Below are positions 25,666-34,952 of a stretch of 64,000 bases of DNA, piece after piece (the first letter of the stretch is position 1; each line of letters starts with the position of its first letter). The position numbers and the translations under genes are program-made. The notes beneath the pieces were generated by a model. The model saw only the letters and a program-made list of their open reading frames with translations. It searched no databases and was not told where the DNA came from. Source of the DNA: Christiangramia fulva (GTDB lineage: Bacteria; Bacteroidota; Bacteroidia; Flavobacteriales; Flavobacteriaceae); NCBI RefSeq assembly GCF_003024155.1, contig NZ_CP028136.1, positions 1,364,001 to 1,428,000 on the forward strand. Direction: 5' to 3'.

Positions 25666-26871
25666 ATGAAATTACGTATTGGGGTCTTAATGGCCTTTAC
25701 CTTCCTATCAGTTAATGTATTCTCTCAGGAAATCAGTGACACGAAATTTGGAAAAGGAATGTTCAATTTTACTGCTAAAGATAGTTCCTTCAGTGTAAAT
25801 TTCGCACCGCGTATACAATTTAGGTCTATGACAACCTGGAATTATGACGGCGAAAATTTTGGGAACCCTGAACAGAATTTTCTTATAAGGCGAGCTCGCT
25901 TAAAATTTAAAGGTTTTGCGTATTCACCTAAATTACAATATAAAATAGAATTAGGATTGTCTAACAGGGACATCTCAGGCGCAAATCAATTCACCGGCAA
26001 TGCGCCAAGATTCATTCTTGATGCGGTGGTCATGTGGAATTTCTATGAAAATTTTGAACTCTGGGTGGGCCAAACAAAATTGCCCGGAAATATAGAAAGG
26101 GTGATTTCTTCTGGAAACCTGGAGTTTATTGACCGTTCTATTCTCAACAGCCATTTTAACCTGGACCGCGATGTTGGCTTCCAACTGCGACATCTTATCC
26201 ACTGGGGAGGAGATTTCTACACCCGTGAAAAATTTGCTTTCTCCCAGGGCGAAGGAAGAAATATAACAACCGGTAATCTTGGCGGATTTGAATATACAGG
26301 AAGGTTGGAATTACTTCCATTTGGAGAATTTGAGCATGGAGGAGATTATTCTTCTGCCGACCTGGTGCGGGAAGAAACTCCAAAACTTATGATGGGTTTT
26401 ACTTATGATTTCAATGATAATGCAGTAAAAACGCGTGGAAATCAGGGGTCTTATATGTTTTTATCCAATAATGACCTTTATCAAACCGATATTACCACTA
26501 CGTTTCTGGACGCTATGTTCAAATATGAGGGATTTTCCCTAATGACAGAATATGCTCATAGAAATGCCAAAGAACCGGTGGCCATGCAGCAGGGAGAAAG
26601 TACTCCTACAGGCGATATTGTTTTGGAAGGAAATGCTTTCAATATCCAGGCCGGCTATGTGTTCCCCAGCAATTATCAAATTGCTGCGCGTTACACAGAA
26701 AACAGCTATGCCAATGTTACAGGCGAAGCCGATAGAAATGAGTATACTTTAGGATTATCTAAATATATTGTAGGGCATAAACTAAAAGTGCAGACTGATT
26801 TTAATTATGATACTCTTGGCGGTATACAAGATGAAATTAGCTGGAGATTAGGTTTTGACCTTCATTTTTAA
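25666..26871 (+). CDS. Porin O/P-family outer-membrane protein (OprP-like)
   Basis: 401 residues with signal peptide (1 to about 20, VFSQ). The mature protein is a beta-barrel with alternating aromatic strands, RIQFRSMTTWN and the FLIRRARLKFKGFAY segment typical of phosphate-selective porins O and P, and ends in a terminal-aromatic strand WRLGFDLHF. It should let phosphate or other anions through the outer membrane. The Pit transporter follows 41 bases later, which supports phosphate as substrate. Confidence 0.93.
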   Translation: MKLRIGVLMAFTFLSVNVFSQEISDTKFGKGMFNFTAKDSSFSVNFAPRIQFRSMTTWNYDGENFGNPEQNFLIRRARLKFKGFAYSPKLQYKIELGLSNRDISGANQFTGNAPRFILDAVVMWNFYENFELWVGQTKLPGNIERVISSGNLEFIDRSILNSHFNLDRDVGFQLRHLIHWGGDFYTREKFAFSQGEGRNITTGNLGGFEYTGRLELLPFGEFEHGGDYSSADLVREETPKLMMGFTYDFNDNAVKTRGNQGSYMFLSNNDLYQTDITTTFLDAMFKYEGFSLMTEYAHRNAKEPVAMQQGESTPTGDIVLEGNAFNIQAGYVFPSNYQIAARYTENSYANVTGEADRNEYTLGLSKYIVGHKLKVQTDFNYDTLGGIQDEISWRLGFDLHF

Positions 26872-26912
26872 ATGAAATAAAAAAGGGGAAATACCCTGTT
26901 TAATTATAAAAA

Positions 26913-29156
26913 ATGGAAAATTTTTATTTATTGATATTGGTCGCACTTGCCGTTCTTGCGGTGGTTGACCTGGTTGTTGGGGTTAGCAATGACGCTGTTA
27001 ACTTCCTCAATTCTGCTATTGGCTCTAAAGGCATCTCCTTTAAAAGCATCATGATCGTTGCCAGCCTGGGGATTTTCATTGGCGCTGTTTTCTCTAGCGG
27101 AATGATGGAAGTTGCCAGAAAAGGAATCTTTGTGCCCGGGGAATTTTATTTCGATGAGATCATGATCATTTTTATAGCGGTCATGATCACCGATATTTTG
27201 TTGCTCGACTTCTTTAACACCATTGGGCTGCCCACCTCCACAACGGTTTCCATAGTTTTTGAATTATTAGGAGCGGCAGTGATAATGGCTCTTATTAAAG
27301 TAAGTGCCAATGATACTGAATCTTTTACCGATGTTTTAAAATATATAAATACCGATAAGGCTTTGGAAATCATTTCAGGCATCTTTCTTTCAGTGATCGT
27401 TGCCTTTACTGTGGGAGCCATCGTGCAATGGCTTTCACGGCTGGTTTTTACTTTTGAATATGAAAAGAAAGTAAAGAATTTCGGTGCAATATTCGGAGGG
27501 ATTTGTCTTACTGCCATTGGCCATTTCATTATTTTTAAAGGTCTGAAAGGCACTCCTTATTATGATGATTTCAAAGGATTTATTACAGATCAGGTTTACC
27601 TTATTTTAGGGGTAGGCTTCGTGTTCTGGACGCTTTTCTCCTATCTTTTTCAAAAGATTTTCAATAAAAGTATTCTTACTGTGGTGATTGCCGTGGGAAC
27701 TTTTGGACTTGCGCTGGCTTTCTCTGGAAACGACCTGGTAAACTTCATTGGGGTTCCTATGGCCGGATATCACTCTTATGAAGCGTGGATTGCTTCGGGA
27801 CAACCGGCAAGCAGTTTTTCTATGAATGTGTTACAGGAAAAAGTACCTGCTGAGCCATTATTGCTTTTCATCGCAGGTGGCGTTATGGTGCTCACCCTGT
27901 GGTTCTCAAAAAAAGCCAGAAGTGTTGCCGAAACCGAAATCAATCTTTCCCGGCAGGGACACGGTTCTGAGAAGTTCAATCCGAATATTCTTTCCCGTTC
28001 GCTGGTTAGCGGAAGCACGCGTTTGGTTTCTTTTTTAAGAGCCACCGTGCCTGTGGGAACCAAGCAGCGAATAAGTAAAAGTTTTGAAAAACCTGAAGAA
28101 GATGTGGCTGTCGCACTTGATAAAGACAAGCCTGCTTTTGACCTTATTCGGGCCTCGGTAAACCTTACCATTGCAGGTGTCCTGATCTCGATAGCAACCT
28201 CATATAAACTTCCGCTTTCCACAACCTATGTTACTTTTATGGTGGCGATGGGGACTTCGCTGGCCGATCGTGCCTGGGGAAGAGAGAGTGCGGTTTATCG
28301 CGTTGCCGGCGTTCTTAATGTAATTGGCGGGTGGTTTTTTACTGCTTTCAGCGCTTTTGTGGCAGCTGGAGTCCTTACCTATATTATTTTCCTCGGAAGA
28401 GGCCCTGCAATAGCTATTCTTTTGATAATTGCCATAGGATTGCTTTTCAGAAATTACCTGGTGCACAAGAAAAACCAATCTGCTAAAACCGATACTTCCG
28501 GACTTAAAAAATCGGAAAGTAAAACTGTTCAGGGAATAATTTCCGAAAGTGCCGATAACATTTCAGATGTGATTAGGCGCACCAATAAGATCTATTCTGA
28601 TGTGATCGAAGGCCTTGCAAAACAGGAGAAGTCGAAGCTTAAAAAGAGTAAAAAAGGTGTTGCCAAACTCGATGCTGAAATCGAGGAACTTCGGGATCAT
28701 ATCTTCTTTTTTATAAAAAGCCTTGATGAAAAAAGCGTACGCGGAAGCAGCTTCTATATCACCATTCTGGCCTATCTTACTGATGTTGCTCAATCGCTTG
28801 AATTCATTTCGAAAAAGAGCTACAAGCATGTGAACAATAATCATAAACCCCTTCGCTATAACCAGATCAATGATCTAAAAGAGATCGATGAGGTCTTGAA
28901 AAAGTTACTTGAGGAGATCGAAGAGGTCTTTAATGAACGTAAATTTGATAAGATAGAAAATATCATCGCTCATAAAGAAGTGGTCCTGGCCAGACTTTCA
29001 GAAAAACAGGAAAAGCAGATCAGCAGGACAAGAACTGAAGAATCAAGTCCAAAAAATACTACTTTGTATTTCAATATTCTGCTTGAATCCAAAGACCTGG
29101 TGAACGGGATCATGAATCTCCTTCAGGAATACAATGCGAGTTATAAGAAAGTATAG
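26913..29156 (+). CDS. Pit-family inorganic phosphate transporter with PhoU-like tail
   Basis: 747 residues, longer than the roughly 500-residue E. coli PitA. The duplicated PHO-4 signature is visible: VVGVSNDAVNFLNSAIGSK near the N-terminus and SGNDLVNFIGVPMAGY later, with the GLPTSTTVSIVFE and LPLSTTYVTFMVAMGTSLAD helices. Residues from about 530 on are soluble, helical and charged (about 200 residues), resembling a PhoU-like domain that could regulate transport. It pairs with the upstream porin for phosphate uptake. Confidence 0.92.
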   Translation: MENFYLLILVALAVLAVVDLVVGVSNDAVNFLNSAIGSKGISFKSIMIVASLGIFIGAVFSSGMMEVARKGIFVPGEFYFDEIMIIFIAVMITDILLLDFFNTIGLPTSTTVSIVFELLGAAVIMALIKVSANDTESFTDVLKYINTDKALEIISGIFLSVIVAFTVGAIVQWLSRLVFTFEYEKKVKNFGAIFGGICLTAIGHFIIFKGLKGTPYYDDFKGFITDQVYLILGVGFVFWTLFSYLFQKIFNKSILTVVIAVGTFGLALAFSGNDLVNFIGVPMAGYHSYEAWIASGQPASSFSMNVLQEKVPAEPLLLFIAGGVMVLTLWFSKKARSVAETEINLSRQGHGSEKFNPNILSRSLVSGSTRLVSFLRATVPVGTKQRISKSFEKPEEDVAVALDKDKPAFDLIRASVNLTIAGVLISIATSYKLPLSTTYVTFMVAMGTSLADRAWGRESAVYRVAGVLNVIGGWFFTAFSAFVAAGVLTYIIFLGRGPAIAILLIIAIGLLFRNYLVHKKNQSAKTDTSGLKKSESKTVQGIISESADNISDVIRRTNKIYSDVIEGLAKQEKSKLKKSKKGVAKLDAEIEELRDHIFFFIKSLDEKSVRGSSFYITILAYLTDVAQSLEFISKKSYKHVNNNHKPLRYNQINDLKEIDEVLKKLLEEIEEVFNERKFDKIENIIAHKEVVLARLSEKQEKQISRTRTEESSPKNTTLYFNILLESKDLVNGIMNLLQEYNASYKKV

Positions 29157-29180
29157 GTTTTAGACTATTTTTTAATTAAA

Positions 29181-29206
29181 AAGCCGCTCAAATGAGTGGC
29201 TTTTTC
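29181..29206 (+). terminator. Terminator of the porin-Pit operon
   Basis: AAGCCGCTC-AAAT-GAGTGGCTT followed by a T-run, 25 bases after the Pit stop. Confidence 0.85.
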
Positions 29207-29274
29207 TTTTCCTGACCATATTCTGAATTTTGAATGTTTTTCAATATATTAAATACACATTTTAAAACTGTGTT

Positions 29275-29811
29275 ATGAAAATCGTTCTTCAGCAAATAGA
29301 AATAGAAGTCGCACAGGGCGATATCGCAAATCAACCAGGGATTGATGCCGTTGTCAATGCTGCTAACGCCGAATTGGCACCGGGCGGAGGCGTTGCAGGC
29401 GCCATTCACTCTGGAGCAGGCCCGAAACTTTACGAAGAATGCCGCAAGTTGGCTCCCATAAAACCCGGGCAGGCTGTGATTACCAGGGCATATGATCTTC
29501 CTAATAAATTTGTTATTCATGTTCTGGGGCCCGTTTATGGAAAAGACAAACCTGAAGATCAATACCTCTCTTCCTGTTACCGGAAGGCATTTTCTCTGGC
29601 AGAAGAAAGCAAAATTAGCTCAATAGCCTTCCCCGCTATTTCAACAGGAATTTTTGGATATCCTCCAGAGGAGGCTGTAAAGGTAGTTTTTAATACGGTT
29701 TTAAGTGAACTACCTAACCTAAAACACCTTAAAAGAATTAAATTTGTGTTGTTTGGTGAAGAAGACCTTCATCTTTATGAAAATAAACTGAAAGAGATTT
29801 CGGTTGGTTAA
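29275..29811 (+). CDS. Macro-domain ADP-ribose deacetylase/hydrolase
   Basis: 178 residues, one macro domain. Diagnostic segments are GIDAVVNAANAELAPGGGVA and AIHSGAG near the N-terminus and IAFPAISTGIFGYPPEEAVK in the second half (phosphate-binding loop). The family removes ADP-ribose or hydrolyses O-acetyl-ADP-ribose, a product of NAD-dependent deacetylation. Its stop is ten bases before pncB and the three genes run together, tying it to NAD turnover. Confidence 0.92.
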   Translation: MKIVLQQIEIEVAQGDIANQPGIDAVVNAANAELAPGGGVAGAIHSGAGPKLYEECRKLAPIKPGQAVITRAYDLPNKFVIHVLGPVYGKDKPEDQYLSSCYRKAFSLAEESKISSIAFPAISTGIFGYPPEEAVKVVFNTVLSELPNLKHLKRIKFVLFGEEDLHLYENKLKEISVG

Positions 29812-29821
29812 CACATCTTTA

Positions 29822-31228
29822 ATGCACAATTTTTCAGCTACGTATACAGACCAGTATCAATTAGCGATGGCCCAGGTCTATTTCAATAAAGGGCATCGAG
29901 ACCACAAAGCCGTTTTTGATTATTTTTTCAGAAAACTTCCTTTTAAAGGCGGCTATGCCGTTTTTGCAGGTCTTGAAGAATTACTCGGAATCATCCAGGA
30001 ATTACGATTTGAAGAGCGGGATCTTCTTTTTTTACAGGAACAGGGCTTTAAAAAAGATTTTCTGAAGTACCTGCATAACTTCCAATTCCGCGGCAATATA
30101 CGTTCTGTAAAAGAAGGCGATATTGTCTTTCCTACCAGGCCTGTTTTGCAGGTAGAGGCAAATATTATTGAAGCGCAGATCATTGAAACGCTGTTGCTCA
30201 ACCATCTTAATTTCCAAACCCTTATCGCCAGCAAGGCGAGTCGGATAAGACTGGTGGCGGGAGATTCCAAACTTCTTGATTTTGGCTTGAGAAGGGCCCA
30301 GGCTACGGGAGGTTATTTTGCATCGCGTGCTGCCATCATCGGCGGCTTTGATGGTACCAGCAATGTAATTGCTGCCAGGGATTATGATATTCCCGTTTCG
30401 GGTACCATGGCTCATTCTTTTATCCAAAGCTATGACGACGAACTTAAAGCTTTTCGTGATTTCGCCGAAAGCAGACCCGAAAACTGTGTTTTGCTGGTAG
30501 ATACCTACAATACGCTAAAAAGCGGTATTCCCAACGCCATAAAAGTGGCAAAAGAAATGGAAGAAAGGGGGCAAAAACTACTGGCCGTGAGACTGGATAG
30601 CGGTGACCTTTCTTATTTTGCCAAAGAAAGCAGAAGAATGCTCGACGAGGCAGGTCTGGACTATGTAAAAATTGCAGCTTCCAATCAGCTTGATGAATAT
30701 GTGATTAAAAGTTTACTCGAACAGCAGGCGCCCATTGATGTTTTCGGCGTGGGAACCAACCTCGTAACTGGCGCTCCCGATGCCGCTTTGGATGGCGTTT
30801 ATAAGCTTTCCTGGTCGGGAGGTGAACCCCGGATTAAAATTTCAGAAAGTATCGTGAAAGTAACGCTTCCACATAAAAAACAAGTCTTCAGAATTAAAGA
30901 TTCCAACGGGAAATGTATCGGCGCTGATGCCGTTGCATTGGAAAATGAGGAAAGGGTAGAAGAAATGTTCCATCCGTTTGAACCCTATAAATCTTTACAA
31001 TTAGGCCAATTTGAACAGGAGCCTTTGCTGCATCCCGTGATGGAAGGCGGGGAGGTTTTACACGAAAAAAGGTCCCTGGAAGAGATTGCCGCTTATAGTT
31101 TAAAAAGACTTTCTGAGCTCCCTATCGAGTTTAAGCGGTTTAATAATCCACATATCTATAAAATCGGGATCAGTGAAAAATTGCGGGAAGAGCGCGACAA
31201 ACTCATCCGTCATTATAAAAACACATAG
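29822..31228 (+). CDS. pncB: Nicotinate phosphoribosyltransferase
   Basis: 468 residues from ATG at 29822; the TTG at 29804 would overlap the macro gene. The segment FSATYTDQYQLAMAQVYFNK opens the protein; FFRKLPFKGGYAVFAGLEE, SRAAIIGGFDGTSNVIAA, PVSGTMAHSFIQSY and AVRLDSGDL are the family's substrate-binding segments. It converts nicotinate and PRPP to nicotinate mononucleotide, using ATP. pncA starts one base past its stop. Confidence 0.95.
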   Translation: MHNFSATYTDQYQLAMAQVYFNKGHRDHKAVFDYFFRKLPFKGGYAVFAGLEELLGIIQELRFEERDLLFLQEQGFKKDFLKYLHNFQFRGNIRSVKEGDIVFPTRPVLQVEANIIEAQIIETLLLNHLNFQTLIASKASRIRLVAGDSKLLDFGLRRAQATGGYFASRAAIIGGFDGTSNVIAARDYDIPVSGTMAHSFIQSYDDELKAFRDFAESRPENCVLLVDTYNTLKSGIPNAIKVAKEMEERGQKLLAVRLDSGDLSYFAKESRRMLDEAGLDYVKIAASNQLDEYVIKSLLEQQAPIDVFGVGTNLVTGAPDAALDGVYKLSWSGGEPRIKISESIVKVTLPHKKQVFRIKDSNGKCIGADAVALENEERVEEMFHPFEPYKSLQLGQFEQEPLLHPVMEGGEVLHEKRSLEEIAAYSLKRLSELPIEFKRFNNPHIYKIGISEKLREERDKLIRHYKNT

Positions 31229-31229
31229 T

Positions 31230-31841
31230 ATGAAAACACTTGTGATCATCGATGTTCAAAATGATTTTATTCCCGGCGGAGCACTGGCAGTTCCCGGTGG
31301 AGATGAAATAGCGCCGCTGATTAATAAACTTCAGGAAAAATTTGATCTTGTGATCGCAACCCAGGACTGGCATCCGCAGGGGCACGCCAGTTTTGCTTCG
31401 GGCCATGAAGGCAAAGAGCCGTTTGATCAAATTGATCTGGATGGAATTGATCAGGTGCTGTGGCCAGATCATTGTGTACAGAATTCAAAAGGTGCCGAGT
31501 TTCATCCCGACCTAAAAACATCCAGAATAGAAGCCATTTTCCGGAAAGGTACCAACCCGAAAATCGACAGTTACAGCGGCTTTTATGATAACGCACATCT
31601 GAAATCGACCGGTTTGGCGGGTTATTTAAAGGAAAAAGGAGCTAAAGAACTGTTTTTCGCTGGTCTTGCCGGAGATTATTGCGTTTATTTTTCTGTAAAA
31701 GATGCGTTAACCGAAGGTTTCAATGTTACTTTGATCGAAGACGCTACACGAGCTCTGGATGAGGAAAATTTTAAAAAAGCAAAGGAAGATATTCTTGTAA
31801 AAGGCGGAAGGATCATCTCATCTTCTGAAATAAAATCCTAG
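31230..31841 (+). CDS. pncA: Nicotinamidase
   Basis: 203 residues from ATG at 31230. Isochorismatase fold with catalytic D8 (VIIDVQNDFIPGG), metal-site ATQDWHPQGHASFAS and catalytic Cys in FFAGLAGDYCVYFSVKDAL. It deamidates nicotinamide to nicotinate, which PncB then uses. Macro domain, pncB and pncA form one operon. Its 3' end overlaps the convergent outer-membrane gene by four bases. Confidence 0.95.
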   Translation: MKTLVIIDVQNDFIPGGALAVPGGDEIAPLINKLQEKFDLVIATQDWHPQGHASFASGHEGKEPFDQIDLDGIDQVLWPDHCVQNSKGAEFHPDLKTSRIEAIFRKGTNPKIDSYSGFYDNAHLKSTGLAGYLKEKGAKELFFAGLAGDYCVYFSVKDALTEGFNVTLIEDATRALDEENFKKAKEDILVKGGRIISSSEIKS

Positions 31842-32614
31842 AAATTCAGCACATAGATATACCCGATGTTTATCCAGAAAGCAAAGTCGTTAAATTTGTT
31901 TTGAAGGCCCACCGGAGATAATCCTTCAATAAAATCGGTATCATAATACATCCATCGGCCTTCTATTACAATATCACTTCTTCGGGTATAATGATAGCGA
32001 AATCCGCCGCTGCCTATAATAGCGAAAGTATTTCCACTTTCCAGATTTAAACCACCCTGGAAAGTCCGGAACAAAACTTTTGGGCTGTCTATGGGGCCAA
32101 GGTCGGAATATGCACCGGGATGATAGTTAACAAATTGAACTCCCAGGCTTATATAGGGCCCGAATAATACTGAAAAATCTCTGAATTCCTTTATTCCGTA
32201 AAAATGATATTCAAGGGAAGTTCCCACCTGCCACAGGGCGGTTTTTCCATGCATGGCCCGTAGCATCCGTCCGCTTTCATCATTGCCTTGCGCGACGGGA
32301 CCATAATGTTCTAATTTGGAATGAAAATAATCAATTTCGTTTCGAATTCTAAAATGTTTGCTGAAAAACCATTCCCGGCGTTTACAGGTACATTCAGCGC
32401 GGTAGGCGAAATCCATATAATGTACAAGCCCGACTCCAAAACCTTCATTATCGAGGTTATTCCGCAAATTGAAACGTTCGCCATAATCAGTAAAAAAAGC
32501 GGCAGGACCGGCCAGTACCCCAACTTCATTTGAAATATGAAATTGGGCAAAACCCTTCCCCGGCCAAAGCGCAATGAGAAGTAGGAGTACAAAAATTGCC
32601 CTGGGTTTAATCAT
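31838..32614 (-). CDS. Outer-membrane beta-barrel protein of unknown function
   Basis: 258 residues from ATG at 32614, with a signal peptide (about 1-24, KGFAQ). The rest is beta-rich with alternating aromatics, a Cys pair in FAYRAECTCKRREWFF, and a terminal strand ending YIYVLNF with the final aromatic typical of outer-membrane barrels. It is widespread in Flavobacteriaceae as a hypothetical protein. No function can be given. Confidence 0.75.
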   Translation of the reverse strand: MIKPRAIFVLLLLIALWPGKGFAQFHISNEVGVLAGPAAFFTDYGERFNLRNNLDNEGFGVGLVHYMDFAYRAECTCKRREWFFSKHFRIRNEIDYFHSKLEHYGPVAQGNDESGRMLRAMHGKTALWQVGTSLEYHFYGIKEFRDFSVLFGPYISLGVQFVNYHPGAYSDLGPIDSPKVLFRTFQGGLNLESGNTFAIIGSGGFRYHYTRRSDIVIEGRWMYYDTDFIEGLSPVGLQNKFNDFAFWINIGYIYVLNF

Positions 32615-32749
32615 GATGACAGGCTTGGAGTAAAGCAAATATAGCAAAACTACATTAACGCAATTTTAGCTTAATATCGTATAAATACTTATTTCAGGCC
32701 TAAAAGTTAATTTTATATCAAAACCCAAAATGAAACATTTAATCGTTAG

Positions 32750-34159
<1,410 letters not shown>

Positions 34160-34182
34160 AAATTAAGAGATATACACTGAAG

Positions 34183-34208
34183 AGCCGCTTGAAAAAGCGG
34201 CTTTTTTT
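34183..34208 (+). terminator. Terminator of gdhA
   Basis: AGCCGCTT-GAAA-AAGCGGCT followed by seven T. Confidence 0.9.
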
Positions 34209-34232
34209 ATAAATTCAATCCAAACTTTCTGA

Positions 34233-34949
34233 ATGCTCGTTTCTACCAAAGCCATAGTCATAAGTGCCCTGAAATATGGAGAGGCTGATCTTATTGTGAA
34301 GCTTTACACACTTTCTGACGGGCTGCGGACTTATATGCTTCGCGGAGTTTTGAAGTCGAAAAAAGGAAAATTCAAGGCTTCCATGTTTCAGGCCCTGACG
34401 AAACTGGAGATCGTGGCAAATCATCGCAATACCGGGAAACTGGAATATCTGAAAGAGGCCAGGGTGGAGGGTGCTTATGCGAGCCTGCACACCAATCCGG
34501 TGAAATCGGCTATGGTGATGTTCCTTTCAGAAATGCTAAAGAACACCATCAAAGAAGAGGAAGCGAATCCTGAACTCTTCGGATTCCTGGAAAAATCTTT
34601 TGAATTTCTCGATCATACCTCTAAAATGGCCAATTTCCACCTGTTCTTTCTGCTGAAGCTCACTCGTTATTTGGGATTTTACCCTGAAAACAGAAACAGC
34701 GATTTTCCTGTTTTCAACTTGCTGGAAGGCGTTTTCCAGGAAATTCCCACCAATGATTATTGTATTGAAGGAGCAAACGCAGACTTGTTGAAGCTTTTTC
34801 TTAACGCAGATTTCTTTTCTTTGCAGGAAATCAGGTTAAACCAGTCGCGCCGCAATGAGTTTCTTAATATGCTGCTGCTTTATTACGAGCTGCATATCGA
34901 GAGTTTCAGAAAACCAAAATCGCTGGCCGTGCTGAATGAAATTTTTTAA
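34233..34949 (+). CDS. recO: DNA repair protein RecO
   Basis: 238 residues. The OB-fold N-terminus STKAIVISALKYGEADLIVK followed by YTLSDGLRTYMLRGVLKSK is characteristic of RecO, and the C-terminus is helical. The zinc-finger cysteines of some RecO proteins are absent. RecO loads RecA with RecR during gap repair. The TonB-dependent receptor gene follows within three bases. Confidence 0.9.
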   Translation: MLVSTKAIVISALKYGEADLIVKLYTLSDGLRTYMLRGVLKSKKGKFKASMFQALTKLEIVANHRNTGKLEYLKEARVEGAYASLHTNPVKSAMVMFLSEMLKNTIKEEEANPELFGFLEKSFEFLDHTSKMANFHLFFLLKLTRYLGFYPENRNSDFPVFNLLEGVFQEIPTNDYCIEGANADLLKLFLNADFFSLQEIRLNQSRRNEFLNMLLLYYELHIESFRKPKSLAVLNEIF

Positions 34950-34952
34950 TTG

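Noticed and set aside
31173..31229. Longer N-terminus for the nicotinamidase
   Set aside because: The extra 19 residues overlap the pncB 3' end and lack homology; the ATG at 31230 gives the usual MKTLVIIDVQNDF start.
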